64,000 bases of DNA from Dactylosporangium sucinum (GCF_014647515.1 NZ_BMPI01000004.1:262373-326372); one strand, 5' to 3'. Shown: positions 26,175-35,423, counted from the first letter of the stretch. A program made the numbers and translations. Notes: a model not told the origin generated them from the letters alone.

Positions 26175-27035
26175 CTATTCGACGTAGAGGTTGACCACCG
26201 CGCTGATCGGCAGGGCCACCATCACCAGCAGGAAGGCCAGCAGGGCCGCCGCGGCCTTCTGCTGCTGCTCGTGGATCGTCTTCAGCGTGCACTCGCCGGT
26301 CAGGACGAACCAGTCGATCACGTACCGGGCGATGTACAGGCCGACGTACGCCACGCCCAGCGCCATGCCGAAGCCCGCGAAGCTCTCCGGCCACGTGGTG
26401 AAGTCGCCGGCCATGGCGCCGTACAGGATCAGGCCGACCGAGGTCAGGACCGCGGCGCTCTCCAGGCCCTCCGTCACGCCGCCGGCCGCGACCGCCTCGC
26501 GGAGGTTGCCGCGGACCACCAGCGCGTGGAGGTAGAAGGCGATCACCAGGCCCGCCACGCCGGCCGCGGTGAAGGCCAAGGTGGCCAGCAGGGCCGTGCG
26601 CAGGTCCGGGGCCGAGCCCACGAACGTCGCGCGGACCACCAGGCCCAGGCCGAGGTAGAAGCCCAGGCGGACCAGGGCGATCGACATCGGGATCCGGTCC
26701 AGCTCGTTCAGCTTCGTCGGGCGGGTGCGCAGCAGGATCAGGTCGGTCAGGACGAAGCCCACGACGGCCAGGACCGTCGCCCAGACCAGGCCACCGCCGA
26801 CCCAGGCCAGCGAGCTCCACTTGTCCAGGTCCTGGCCCACCAGGCTGGACACGCCGACCACCTGCACGAACACGAAGCCCACGCGCTGGAGCAGGTAGGC
26901 CCAGTTGGACGCGATCCACAGCTCGTCGTGGTCGTCGAAGGAGGTGAGGGCGTTGAGCAGCCACCAGCCGCCGCCCACGCCCACCACCACGATGAGCACC
27001 TGGAGCACCGCGATCAGGGGAGCCAGATCGTTCAT
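26175..27035 (-). CDS. DUF350 (YjfL-like) membrane protein
   Basis: 286 residues with about eight membrane helices arranged as two DUF350 repeats. Each repeat has an acidic or small-residue pair: NALTSFDDHDELWIASNWAY, then NLREAVAAGGVTEGLESAAV. It is the third gene of a unit with an ATP-grasp ligase and a lipoprotein, the layout of E. coli yjfM-yjfC-yjfL. The role of DUF350 is not established; membrane partner of an amide ligase is the usual inference. Confidence 0.88.
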   Translation of the reverse strand: MNDLAPLIAVLQVLIVVVGVGGGWWLLNALTSFDDHDELWIASNWAYLLQRVGFVFVQVVGVSSLVGQDLDKWSSLAWVGGGLVWATVLAVVGFVLTDLILLRTRPTKLNELDRIPMSIALVRLGFYLGLGLVVRATFVGSAPDLRTALLATLAFTAAGVAGLVIAFYLHALVVRGNLREAVAAGGVTEGLESAAVLTSVGLILYGAMAGDFTTWPESFAGFGMALGVAYVGLYIARYVIDWFVLTGECTLKTIHEQQQKAAAALLAFLLVMVALPISAVVNLYVE

Positions 27036-27065
27036 GGCTGTCGTTTCTCCTCGGCCGGCACCGTG

Positions 27066-28361
27066 TCAGCCGGAATGGTCGATGGTGTGGGGGACGAAGT
27101 GGCTCAGGTTGTCGGTCACCAGGCCGGCGCTCTCGCGGATGCCGAGCCCCGCGGGTTCGCCGTCGATCATCCAGATGCCGAGGACCGGATGCCAGGAGGC
27201 GCCGCGCTCGTCGGGGAAGGCGGGCAGCGGCGCGTAGGCCTGGCAGACGAACGGGCCGTCGTCGTACGGGCCCGGGGTGGTCAGCCGGACCTGCCCGTCG
27301 ACGACGATGGTGACGTTGGCGCCCTCCCGTCCGAGCAGCGGCTTGCGCACGTAGTCGGTCATCCAGGCGGGACGCTCGTGCTCGAAGTACGCCGGCAGCA
27401 CCAGATCCCGCCGCAGCGGGTCGTCGGCGTACATCTCCCACAGGACGGGCAGGAGCCCCTTGGTGCTCCAGAGCATCTTGTACGGCGGCTCGATCCAGGC
27501 GGTGCCGTCGCGCGCCGGGTCGGCCATGTCGCGGAAGCACTGCCGGGCGAAGCGCTCCGTCGTCATCCATTCCCAGGGGTACAGCTTGAAGAGCACGTGG
27601 ATGCGTTCGCCGTCGGCGTCGAAGAAGTGGTCACCGGCGGCGACGTCGCCGGCGCCGATCTGGTTCATCCACAGGAACTTCACCCGGCACCCGAGGGGTT
27701 CGAGCGCCTGACGGGCGGTTTCCATGAGGTACTCGGTGTTGAAGAGGTCCTCGCCGCTCTCGTCCGAGTCGTCGCACGCGAAGTGGATCGTGAGGTTGCC
27801 GGGCAGGTGCGGGCGCGACTGGCGGAGCCGGCCGATGTTGCGGATCCAGGCGGTGACGAGTCGCTCGTGTACCGCGTTCCACTGGTCCTTCCCCTGACCG
27901 GTCTCGGTGTGCCAGTACCACTGGATCACCGCGGACTCGGGCAGAGCGGTCGGCGTGTCGGCGTTGAACTCGAGCAACTGCGGTCGCAGTCCGTCGAACC
28001 GCACGTCGAACCGCGCGTAGACGCTCGGCGAGAAGTCGCCCCGGGAGCGGCCGCCGGGCTCGGTCTCGTCGTCGTACCACGTCCGGGCGATCTGCTCCCA
28101 GGCGAAGTCGGGGATGCCGAGCCGGCCCAGCATGCCGTTGTCGAGCATGTGGTCACCGGCGGCGACGCACATCTCGAACAGCGTCTCGGCGTCGGTGTGC
28201 AGCTGCTCGATCTCGGCCGAGGTGAAGTCGTAGAAGGGGCCCTCGCGCCAGTACTCCACGATCTCGCCCGACGGGCCGGGCGTCTCGTTGTACAGCAGGC
28301 CCTGCTCGACGATCTTCTGCCGGTAGTCGGGCCGGACCGCGCCGTTGGGGACGCGCCGCAC
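27066..28361 (-). CDS. Glutathionylspermidine-synthase-like ATP-grasp ligase (YjfC-like)
   Basis: 431 residues, GTG start one base after the upstream stop. It contains only the C-terminal synthetase fold of glutathionylspermidine synthase, with no amidase domain. Signatures are YARFDVRFDGLRPQLLEFNA, DTPTALPESAVIQWYW, FKLYPWEWM, WSTKGLLPVLWEMY and VRKPLLGREGANVTIVVDG. These form the ATP and Mg2+ site that activates a carboxylate for amide formation. The true substrates of stand-alone YjfC-type ligases are not known; glutathione is unlikely in an actinomycete. Confidence 0.9.
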   Translation of the reverse strand: MRRVPNGAVRPDYRQKIVEQGLLYNETPGPSGEIVEYWREGPFYDFTSAEIEQLHTDAETLFEMCVAAGDHMLDNGMLGRLGIPDFAWEQIARTWYDDETEPGGRSRGDFSPSVYARFDVRFDGLRPQLLEFNADTPTALPESAVIQWYWHTETGQGKDQWNAVHERLVTAWIRNIGRLRQSRPHLPGNLTIHFACDDSDESGEDLFNTEYLMETARQALEPLGCRVKFLWMNQIGAGDVAAGDHFFDADGERIHVLFKLYPWEWMTTERFARQCFRDMADPARDGTAWIEPPYKMLWSTKGLLPVLWEMYADDPLRRDLVLPAYFEHERPAWMTDYVRKPLLGREGANVTIVVDGQVRLTTPGPYDDGPFVCQAYAPLPAFPDERGASWHPVLGIWMIDGEPAGLGIRESAGLVTDNLSHFVPHTIDHSG

Positions 28362-28362
28362 G

Positions 28363-28740
28363 TCAGCCGCCCGACTTGCCGGACTTGCCGCTGCTGCTAC
28401 TGCCGCCGCTGCCGAAACCGCCCGACACCACGTGGCCGTTGCTGACCTTGCCGGTCGACGGCAGCCCGGCGGCCGAGCGGCCGGCCGCGTCGTTGTAGGC
28501 GATGCGGGTGCCGCCCTTGAGCTTCTGGCCCGGCTTCATCCCGCGCGGGTAGGAGCCCGAATACAGGTAATACCCGTCACGCCCGTCGCAGCGGCTGTCC
28601 TCGACGATGACGCCGTTGCGATCGCCGCAATAGACCCGCCGCTCGCTGCTGCCGCACGCAGCCGTCAGCCCGGCGCTCGCCGCCAATGATGCCAATGCGA
28701 GGTAACTGCGGCTCAGGGGTACCGCGGTCGATCGCCTCAT
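28363..28740 (-). CDS. DUF1190/YjfM-like secreted or lipoprotein
   Basis: 125 residues. A hydrophobic N-terminal segment ends in SAGLTAACGSSE, a plausible lipobox with Cys. The mature part has paired Cys (VYCGDRNGVIVEDSRCDGRD), then a Tyr/Gly segment (YYLYSGSYPRGMKPGQ) and a Gly/Ser-rich tail. First gene of the three-gene unit. The matching E. coli gene is yjfM. It may present the substrate for the ligase/DUF350 pair outside the membrane (inference). Confidence 0.75.
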   Translation of the reverse strand: MRRSTAVPLSRSYLALASLAASAGLTAACGSSERRVYCGDRNGVIVEDSRCDGRDGYYLYSGSYPRGMKPGQKLKGGTRIAYNDAAGRSAAGLPSTGKVSNGHVVSGGFGSGGSSSSGKSGKSGG

Positions 28741-28816
28741 AGGCAGCCACGGTAGATGACCATCGCAAGTTACGGATGTCGACTAACCGGCAGGGCAAGC
28801 GCCACTTTCGGCCAGC

Positions 28817-28984
28817 TCAGCGCTCGGCGTGCTCCTCGCGCTCGTCCACTGGCTGCTCCTGCACGTGCGGCCGGGGCGACCCGGCGAGCTCGTGCTGGAG
28901 GGCGTTGAGGTCGGTCGGCGGGCTGAAATACTTCAGCTCCCGGGCGATCCTGGCCTGCTTGGCTTTGGCCCGTCCACGTCCCAT
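28817..28984 (-). CDS. DUF3073 small protein
   Basis: 55 residues. It begins MGRGRAKAKQARIARELKYF followed by SPPTDLNALQHELAG and an acidic tail, VDEREEHAER. The start MGRGR-KAKQ-ARELKY is diagnostic of DUF3073, a short highly conserved actinobacterial family of unknown function. It is transcribed alone. Confidence 0.93.
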   Translation of the reverse strand: MGRGRAKAKQARIARELKYFSPPTDLNALQHELAGSPRPHVQEQPVDEREEHAER

Positions 28985-29148
28985 GCCTGCTCCCCGTGTC
29001 TGCCCGGTCGCTCAGCGACCGCTGTGAAGAGTCCGCTCGTGGGCGCAACATTACAACGCCAGGGGCGCTCCCGACGAACGGACATTTCACAGGGGCTCGT
29101 GTCGGTCGGCTATTGGACTGAGCGTACCGCCAACGGTACGCGGCGGGG

Positions 29149-30000
29149 TCAGGCGACGGCGTGCCGGAGGGTGCCGGTGAAGGGCAGGTGACCGGTCCGC
29201 CTGGCCGTGCAGACGAAGCCGCGCACCGCCTGGCCGGGTACGCCGTTCTCGAACCACCACAGATATCCCGAGGTGTACCGCGGGTCGGCGCCGCCCAGCC
29301 AGGCGTTCGCGGCGGCCGGACAGCGCCGGGCGTTGAGCGCCTCGACCTGGTCGACGGTCGGGCGGGCCGGGAACTGGTCGGTCAAACCGTCGACGCGGGT
29401 GACCTCGTCGGTGTGCGGGCCGGAGCAGGGGACCAGGGTCACGCTGAGCATGTCCTGCGTCTCGGCCAGGCAGGAGCCGACGACGAGGCGGGCGAAGACC
29501 TCCGGGCGGTACGCGCTCTCGCCGACCGGCAGGGCCGTCGCCTCGGTCCACGGCAGCTTCCGCGACGACGCCGGCTCCGAGGCGGAGGTGGCCGAATCCG
29601 CCGCGGCGGGTGGGGCGGTCGCGGCGGCCGTGGGAGAAACGGTCGCGGCGGCCACCGGAGGGGGAGCGGCCGGGCCGGTCGCCGGCCGGTCCCGCGAGAT
29701 CGTCCGCAGCGCACCCGCCCCGGCGCCGCACAGCACCAGCGCCGCCAGCACACCCAGCACCGCGGTGACGCCGATCAGGATCGAGGCGGCCGGCGAGAAG
29801 CGGGCCGCCCGCCGCGGCGGCGAGAGGGCCGGTGCGGCGGAGGACGGCGGGGTCCAGCTGCGCCACGGAGCCGGGGCGTACATCGGCTTCGGCGCGGTGT
29901 GCCGGCGCATGTCGTCCTCGCGGCGCTTTGCGGCCTCGACCCACTCCTCGTCGAAGACCACCTCCGGCTCCTCCACGGCCGCGATGCTAGGTCCGCTCAC
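29149..30000 (-). CDS. Septum-formation-domain membrane protein
   Basis: 283 residues, GTG start. The N-terminal cytoplasmic ~65 residues are followed by one membrane helix (AASILIGVTAVLGVLAALVL), a Pro/Ala/Ser linker and an extracellular domain. This has two conserved Cys: LVVGSCLAETQDMLSVTLVP followed by CSGPHTDEV, then RRCPAAANAWLGG. This matches the actinobacterial septum-formation Pfam family. It likely works at the cell wall or division site. Confidence 0.8.
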   Translation of the reverse strand: MSGPSIAAVEEPEVVFDEEWVEAAKRREDDMRRHTAPKPMYAPAPWRSWTPPSSAAPALSPPRRAARFSPAASILIGVTAVLGVLAALVLCGAGAGALRTISRDRPATGPAAPPPVAAATVSPTAAATAPPAAADSATSASEPASSRKLPWTEATALPVGESAYRPEVFARLVVGSCLAETQDMLSVTLVPCSGPHTDEVTRVDGLTDQFPARPTVDQVEALNARRCPAAANAWLGGADPRYTSGYLWWFENGVPGQAVRGFVCTARRTGHLPFTGTLRHAVA

Positions 30001-30178
30001 GGCCCCCGGCGGCGCCCCCGAACCACTGTTCGTCTGGCGTTCAGGTCACCGGCGACGGCGGCCGGCCGGCTGCTCGACGCCGTGCTGCCGTTCGGCCCGG
30101 CGCTGTACGGCGAGCTCAGCCGGTTCGGTCGGGTGCTCGACTGGCACAGCGGTACACCGGAGCATCCTCAGGACGCGG

Positions 30179-31180
30179 TCACTCGATGATCTCGACGGGC
30201 ACGCCGCCGTTCGACAGGTCGGCGATCGCGACACGCCCGTCGGCGACCACGGCCATCCAGGTCAGCGTCGTGCGGCCGAGCGCCGCCGAGGCGGGCACCT
30301 CGAAGCGCATCCGGAAGGTCAGCGCGCCGTGCCGGGGGACGCTCTTCGCCGCGCAGTTGAGCCGGTAGGTGGACTTGAGGCCCGCGAGGGTCTGCTGGTA
30401 TGCGGGGCAGGGCTGCAGGCTGAACGCGCGGGGGAACGCGTTGCGGACGGTGACGTCGTAGACGAGCGTCGTCCCGCGCCGCACCGTCCCCGGCACCGAC
30501 ATGGTGACGGTCAGCGGCGTGTTGATGAGCGGCGCCTGGACGTACCACGGGCTCGCCGAGTAGCCGCAGCCCGGACCCAGGTCGACCGGCACCTCGCGGC
30601 CGCCCGCGACGATGCGCGGGTCGCGGTACAGGGGCGTGGGGCAGGACTCGACCTGGACGTCGATCCGCGCGGGCTCGCCGGGGTCGATCGTCGCGGGGGC
30701 CTGGTCGAAGGCGTGCCGGAGCGGCAGGCTGCCCCTCAGCGTGACCGGGACGCCGGTGGCGATCTCCGTCGCGATGATCGCGGACGTGCCGGGGATCGTG
30801 CACCGCTCGATCCTGTGGTTGGCGACGAGCACGGTGAGGGTGTCGCCGGTGCGCTCGTGCCAGGGCTGGTTGCCGAGGGCGTCGTCGGTGCAGGGCCGGG
30901 CGTCGGGCCGGGGGTCGCGCCGGTCGAGCTCGGGCAGCGTGGCCGGCTCGGCGGTCCACTCGAAGACCGTCTGGGCCGGCGGGGCATCGTTCGCCAGCGG
31001 CCGGACGAGGGCGGCGCCGACGAGCACGATGACGACCGCGGTCGCGCTGAGGGTCATGGTGTACCGCCGGCGCCGCCGCCGGCGGACCCCGGCCTGCACG
31101 CGCTGCACCGGCTCGGCCCACCCCTCCGGCGTGTGCCGCCCGTCGGCGAGCTCCTGGCGCACGAGCTGCTCAATGTCCAT
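30179..31180 (-). CDS. Membrane protein co-transcribed with SigE-type sigma (putative anti-sigma)
   Basis: 333 residues. A short cytoplasmic N-terminus (MDIEQLVRQELADGRH) with a basic run precedes one membrane helix (TMTLSATAVVIVLVGAALV) and a large extracytoplasmic beta-rich domain with several Cys (PCTDDALGNQPWHERTGD, VESCPTPLYRDPRIVAGG, GPGCGYSASPWYVQAP). It overlaps the sigma gene by 11 bp. The layout fits a membrane anti-sigma or sensor for the sigma factor, but no ZAS motif is present. Confidence 0.78.
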   Translation of the reverse strand: MDIEQLVRQELADGRHTPEGWAEPVQRVQAGVRRRRRRRYTMTLSATAVVIVLVGAALVRPLANDAPPAQTVFEWTAEPATLPELDRRDPRPDARPCTDDALGNQPWHERTGDTLTVLVANHRIERCTIPGTSAIIATEIATGVPVTLRGSLPLRHAFDQAPATIDPGEPARIDVQVESCPTPLYRDPRIVAGGREVPVDLGPGCGYSASPWYVQAPLINTPLTVTMSVPGTVRRGTTLVYDVTVRNAFPRAFSLQPCPAYQQTLAGLKSTYRLNCAAKSVPRHGALTFRMRFEVPASAALGRTTLTWMAVVADGRVAIADLSNGGVPVEIIE

Positions 31181-31667
31181 CGGCGGCCGCCTCCATCCGC
31201 ATGCTGTCGCGCAGCTTCTGCAGCGCGCGCGAGGTGTTGCTCTTGACGGTCCCGACCGAGCACCCGAGCACGGTGGCGGCCTGCGCCTCCGACAGGTCGT
31301 CGTAGTACCGCAGCACCAGCACCGTCCGCTGTTGCTTCGGCAACGCCTGGATGGCCCGCCACAGCCCGTGGTCGACCGGCTCGGGGTCGACGTGGGCCAC
31401 CTCGGGCACCCGGTCGGTCAGCCGCTCGCGGCGCAGGGCCCGGCGGCGGTTGAGGTACTGGTTGACGATGATGCGCCGCACGTAGACCCCGGGCTCGTCG
31501 GTGCGCTGCACCCGCTTCCAGGCCATGCCGGTGCGCTCCAGCGCGTCCTGCACCAGGTCGGCCGCGAGCTGGTCGTCACCGCTGAGCAGATGGGCGAAGC
31601 GCAGCAGCTCGCGGTGCCGGTCCCGCACGTACTCGGCGAAGGAGGGCGGCGCTTCCCAGCTCGGCAT
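31170..31667 (-). CDS. SigE-family ECF sigma factor
   Basis: 165 residues from ATG 31667. Region 2 reads HRELLRFAHLLSGDDQLAAD followed by LVQDALERTGMAWKRV. Region 4 reads LPKQQRTVLVLRYYDDLSEA followed by QAATVLGCSVGTVKSNTSRA. This is the actinobacterial SigE-type ECF group usually paired with a membrane protein. The first base of the ATG lies where transcription should start from the upstream GCAACC/GTGTCC promoter, so the mRNA is probably leaderless and autoregulated. Confidence 0.92.
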   Translation of the reverse strand: MPSWEAPPSFAEYVRDRHRELLRFAHLLSGDDQLAADLVQDALERTGMAWKRVQRTDEPGVYVRRIIVNQYLNRRRALRRERLTDRVPEVAHVDPEPVDHGLWRAIQALPKQQRTVLVLRYYDDLSEAQAATVLGCSVGTVKSNTSRALQKLRDSMRMEAAADGH

Positions 31668-31674
31668 GCCCGAA

Positions 31675-31701
31675 GGACACCACAGGCTCCGGAAAGGTTG
31701 C
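31675..31701 (-). promoter_or_regulatory. ECF-type promoter of the sigE-like operon
   Basis: On the minus strand, GCAACC (31701-31696) and GTGTCC (31680-31675) are 15 bp apart. GCAACC is the classical -35 of SigE-group ECF factors. The -10 ends 7 bp before the ATG. This is a self-activating promoter by inference. Confidence 0.5.
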
Positions 31702-31706
31702 ACGCG

Positions 31707-33044
31707 CTACAGCGCGGGGATGCTGTACGCCTCCAGGAAGTGGTCCTTGCCGTGCTCCCACGAGTCGAGTGCCTGGTCGGCGAAGGAGTGCATCGTCTCG
31801 CAGACCTCCTCGACCGGTTCGAGCAGCGCGAGCGTCGCCGGCTCCTCCAGCCCGGCCGCGACCCGCGCGACCAGCCCCTGCCGGGCCAGGCGGAGCAGGC
31901 CGCGGGCGAGGTCCTGGACCAGGCGCGGGCCGATCGTCGCGGAGAGTCCCTTGACGGCGACCTCCGTGCTGGCCCGGTCGACGTCGCCCGCGGTCAGGTC
32001 GGACAGCAGGTCGTTGGCGGCCCGCCGGGCGGCCGGGTCGTAGGCGAGCCCGGTCCACAGTGCGGCGCCCGCGCCGAACCACGGCCACGGCGGCGCGTCG
32101 GCCAGCCGCAGCTCCAGCGTCCGGCGGACCCGCACGTGCGGCCAGACCTGGCTCAGGTGCAGCTCCCAGTCCGCGCTCGTCGGGTAGGTGCCGTCGCCGA
32201 AGCCGCGCTCGACCGCCTCGCGGAACGGGATCGGCGCCGCGGCGACGTGCTTCCCGCCGACGAGCCGGTAGATCATGGGCAGGCGTGCCGCCCAGTCGAC
32301 CAGGTCGTCGATCCCGGCCCCGGCGTCGAGCGCGACGGCGAGCACCCCGCATCGGCGCGGGTCGAAGTGGCGCCAGTACTGCATGCGCCGCGACATGACA
32401 CCGGTCGGTGCTCCGGCCGCGACCGGCGAGTCGACGAACAGCGCCGCGACGACCGGCGACGCGCGGACCAGCAGGCGCAGCTTGTCCATCAGGTCGGCCG
32501 GGTCCGTGTAGTCCAGCGACGTCTGCGCGGACAGGACCAGCCCCATGACCTCGTCGGCGTACAGCCCGTCGGGCCCGAGCCGGCCGAAGTAGTCGCGCAT
32601 GACCTGCACGCGCGGCTTCGGGTTCCAGGCGATGCCGTCGGCCGCGGTGAACGGCACGATCCCGCCGGTGAGCAGCGCGATGCCCTGCCGGCCGGCCAGC
32701 CCCGCGGCGAGCTGGAGGTGCGCCCGCACGTCGGCGACGGCCGCGGCGACCGTCGGGAACGGCGGCGACGAGTACTCCAGGGCACCGCCGGTCTCCAGCG
32801 TGAACTGCGCGCCCCGGGCCAGCTCGACGCCGACCGTCTGGGCGCCTTCCGTCAGCAGGTCGCCGCCGCACGCCGCGGCGAGGTCGTCGAACAGCGCGGT
32901 GGCCTGCCCGTAGGTCGCGTTGCGCCGGCTGTGCCGGTCGACCAGCCCGACCTCGACCTCCATGCCGACGCTCTCGGCCCGCCCCGGTGGCGCCTCGAAG
33001 ACATTCCGCAGGTCCGCGAGCCGTATCCTCTGCTGCCCACTCAC
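31707..33044 (-). CDS. Glutamate-cysteine ligase family protein (EgtA/GCS2-like)
   Basis: 445 residues from GTG 33044 with GGAGGG 6-7 bp upstream. Family blocks are VGMEVEVGLVDRHSRRNATYG, LTEGAQTVGVELARGAQFTLETGGALEYSS in part, FTAADGIAWNPKPRVQVMR and a catalytic Arg/Glu loop HVRVRRTLELRLADAPPWP. It joins the gamma-carboxyl of Glu to an amino acid, usually Cys. In actinomycetes this fold serves EgtA of ergothioneine synthesis; here no egtB-D neighbours are present, so the role is open. Confidence 0.85.
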   Translation of the reverse strand: MSGQQRIRLADLRNVFEAPPGRAESVGMEVEVGLVDRHSRRNATYGQATALFDDLAAACGGDLLTEGAQTVGVELARGAQFTLETGGALEYSSPPFPTVAAAVADVRAHLQLAAGLAGRQGIALLTGGIVPFTAADGIAWNPKPRVQVMRDYFGRLGPDGLYADEVMGLVLSAQTSLDYTDPADLMDKLRLLVRASPVVAALFVDSPVAAGAPTGVMSRRMQYWRHFDPRRCGVLAVALDAGAGIDDLVDWAARLPMIYRLVGGKHVAAAPIPFREAVERGFGDGTYPTSADWELHLSQVWPHVRVRRTLELRLADAPPWPWFGAGAALWTGLAYDPAARRAANDLLSDLTAGDVDRASTEVAVKGLSATIGPRLVQDLARGLLRLARQGLVARVAAGLEEPATLALLEPVEEVCETMHSFADQALDSWEHGKDHFLEAYSIPAL

Positions 33045-33349
33045 CGAGGCCCTCCAGCGACGTCTGCCCAACGTCTGAAAGACGCTCATGGTAATCGAAC
33101 GGACGTCGGAACGTAATCGCCGTCCCGGAGGAGGCTTCGCATGAGGGTGGAGGAGTCATTGCAAGAAATCGGGTAAGAGACCGCAATTAATTGGCGGGAC
33201 CTTGTGCAAAGCCGTGTGGCGGTCCTACTGTCACCTCACCTCATGGCGTCCGCCCAAGCCTCGAGCGTCTGACACCCCGCACGACGTTCTGACGTTCCCG
33301 CCACCTCGATGCGTCTCGGCGTCCGCCGTCCCGAGAGAAACGAGTCACG
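33045..33349. other. Divergent intergenic region
   Basis: 305 bp with no gene. It holds the promoter of the ligase on one side and, on the plus strand, TTGTGC (33202-33207) and TACTGT (33226-33231) 18 bp apart, a reasonable vegetative promoter for the beta-helix gene with a leader of about 110 nt. Confidence 0.4.
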
Positions 33350-35377
33350 ATGTCACGGAGCATCACTGGAGCACCATCACGGTGGTCCGCTGCGGCGACC
33401 GCGGCCGCCGTTGGCCTCGGCGTCCTTGTCGCCGGTGGCACCGCCGCTCACGCCGCGCCGACCGCCCCGGCGGTGACGCGGGCCGCGCTCGACCCGGCGC
33501 TCGTCGCCGGGCGGGGGGCGAGCGTGGACTTCGTCGAACAGGAGGCCGAGAAGGCCAGCACCAACGGCGTCGTCATCGGCCCGGACCGCACCGCCTACAC
33601 GCTGGCGGCGGAGGCGTCCGGTCGTAGCGCGGTCAAGCTCACGCCCGGTCAGTGGGTGGAGTTCACGCTGCCCAAGGCCGCCAACGCGATCACGGTGCGG
33701 TACAGCATCCCGGACGCGCCGAACGGTGGCGGCATCACCGCGCCGCTCAACGTGTCGGTCAACGGCGGGTCCACCAAGACCATGACGCTGACCTCGCAGT
33801 ACTCCTGGCTCTACAACCAGTACCCGTTCACCAACGACCCCAACGCCGACCTGCTGCACCCCGACTGGTGGATCACCGAGTGCGGGTGTGTGCCGGCGGC
33901 GACCACCCCGACGCCGCAGATCACCAAGCCGTTCCGGCCCTTCCACTTCTACGACGAGCAGCGGCTGCTGCTCGGCAAGACGTACAAGGCCGGCGACAAG
34001 ATCAAGCTGCAGGTGCCGAACAAGAGCAACGCCGCCTGGACGGTCATCGACCTGCTGGACTCCCAACTCGTCGGCGCGCCGAAGGTCAACCTGCTCGCCG
34101 CGAACGTGCTGTTCTTCGGGGCCGACCCGACCGGGCGGCGCGAGTCGTCCGACGCGTTCGACATGGCGATCGCGTTCGCCAAGGCGTTCCGGCTCAAGGT
34201 GTACATCCCGCCGGGCACGTACCAGGTGAACCGCCACATCGTCGTCGACAACGTGACGATCGAGGGCGCGGGCAACTGGTACACCATCATCAAGGGCAAG
34301 GAAGTCGCGCTCTCCGAGCCGGCGCCGGACCTCTCGATCCACACCGGCGTCGGGTTCTACGGCAAGTACGCCAAGGACGGCGGCAGCAACAACGTCCACC
34401 TGTCCGGCTTCTCGATCATCGGTGACGTGCGGGAGCGCATCGACACCGACCAGGTCAACGGCGTCGGCGGCGCGATGAGCAACTCGACCATCGACGGGCT
34501 CTACATCCAGCACACCAAGGTCGGCCTGTGGTTCGACGGCCCGATGACCAACACCCACGTGAAGAACGTGACGGTCGTCGACCAGATCGCGGACGGCCTG
34601 AACTTCCACACCGGCGTCACCAACTCCAGCGTCACGAACAGCTTCTGGCGCAACACCGGTGACGACGCGCTGGCGATGTGGTCGGAGAAGACGGTCAACG
34701 CGAACAACACGTTCGACCACAACACCATCCAGACCCCGACGCTGGCCAACGGCATCGCCATCTACGGCGGCAAGGACATCACGGTCTCGAACAACCTGGT
34801 GGCCGACCCGATCCGGGAGGGCAGCGCGCTGCACCTCGGCACCCGCTTCGGCGCCGAGCCGTTCAGCGGCACGATCAACATCACCAACAACACGACGGTC
34901 CGGGCCGGCACCTACGAGCTCAACTGGAACATCGGCCTGGGCGCGCTCTGGCTGTTCGCGCTGGAGAAGAACCTCGACGCGAACGTCCAGGTGGTCGGCG
35001 ACCACTTCCTCGACAACACCTACAACGCGATCATGTTCGTCGCCGACTGGCCGGTGAAGGACCTGTACTCGATCACGAACGTGCACTTCAAGGACGTTCG
35101 GGTCGACGGCACGGGCACCTCGGTGGTCAGCGCCCGCGCCGCGGGTTCGGCGACGTTCGAGAACGTGGACGCCCGCAACGTCGGCGCCGTCGGCGTCAAC
35201 AACTGCGGCACGTTCCACTTCACCCCGGCCGGTTCGGAGTTCTCCCTGACCGACCTGGGCGGCAACGACGGTGGCGGCACCACCGGCCCGTGGCTCGCGC
35301 CGTGGGAGCTGCCGAACACGATCACGTGCGACGACCGCCCGCCGGTCGTCGTGCCCCCGGCGCCCGCGCCGTGGTGA
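33350..35377 (+). CDS. Secreted right-handed beta-helix glycosidase-like protein
   Basis: 675 residues. A signal peptide ends near AAHAAP. An N-terminal carbohydrate-binding-like domain (about 55-230; VEFTLPKAANAITVRYSIPD) precedes a right-handed beta-helix (about 250-620). The helix starts with the pectate-lyase-3 entry ANVLFFGADPTGRRESSDAF and IPPGTYQVNRHIVVDNVTIE. Repeated rungs such as NVTVVDQIADGLNFHTGVTN and FWRNTGDDALAMWSEK follow. This architecture is seen in GH87 alpha-1,3-glucanases/mycodextranases and GH55-like enzymes; I favour GH87-like without certainty. It probably degrades fungal polysaccharide. Confidence 0.82.
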   Translation: MSRSITGAPSRWSAAATAAAVGLGVLVAGGTAAHAAPTAPAVTRAALDPALVAGRGASVDFVEQEAEKASTNGVVIGPDRTAYTLAAEASGRSAVKLTPGQWVEFTLPKAANAITVRYSIPDAPNGGGITAPLNVSVNGGSTKTMTLTSQYSWLYNQYPFTNDPNADLLHPDWWITECGCVPAATTPTPQITKPFRPFHFYDEQRLLLGKTYKAGDKIKLQVPNKSNAAWTVIDLLDSQLVGAPKVNLLAANVLFFGADPTGRRESSDAFDMAIAFAKAFRLKVYIPPGTYQVNRHIVVDNVTIEGAGNWYTIIKGKEVALSEPAPDLSIHTGVGFYGKYAKDGGSNNVHLSGFSIIGDVRERIDTDQVNGVGGAMSNSTIDGLYIQHTKVGLWFDGPMTNTHVKNVTVVDQIADGLNFHTGVTNSSVTNSFWRNTGDDALAMWSEKTVNANNTFDHNTIQTPTLANGIAIYGGKDITVSNNLVADPIREGSALHLGTRFGAEPFSGTINITNNTTVRAGTYELNWNIGLGALWLFALEKNLDANVQVVGDHFLDNTYNAIMFVADWPVKDLYSITNVHFKDVRVDGTGTSVVSARAAGSATFENVDARNVGAVGVNNCGTFHFTPAGSEFSLTDLGGNDGGGTTGPWLAPWELPNTITCDDRPPVVVPPAPAPW

Positions 35378-35391
35378 TCAAGCAGTAGCAG

Positions 35392-35423
35392 GGCGCCCGG
35401 GTTCACCCGGGCGCCTTTTTTTC
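35392..35423 (+). terminator. Rho-independent terminator
   Basis: GGCGCCCGGG, loop TTCA, CCCGGGCGCC (35392-35415) followed by eight T. It is a textbook intrinsic terminator 15 bp after the beta-helix gene, rare in such GC-rich DNA. Confidence 0.95.

Noticed and set aside
31707..33044. Ergothioneine cluster (egtA naming)
   Set aside because: No egtB, egtC, egtD or egtE neighbours are present, so the gene name is not assigned.
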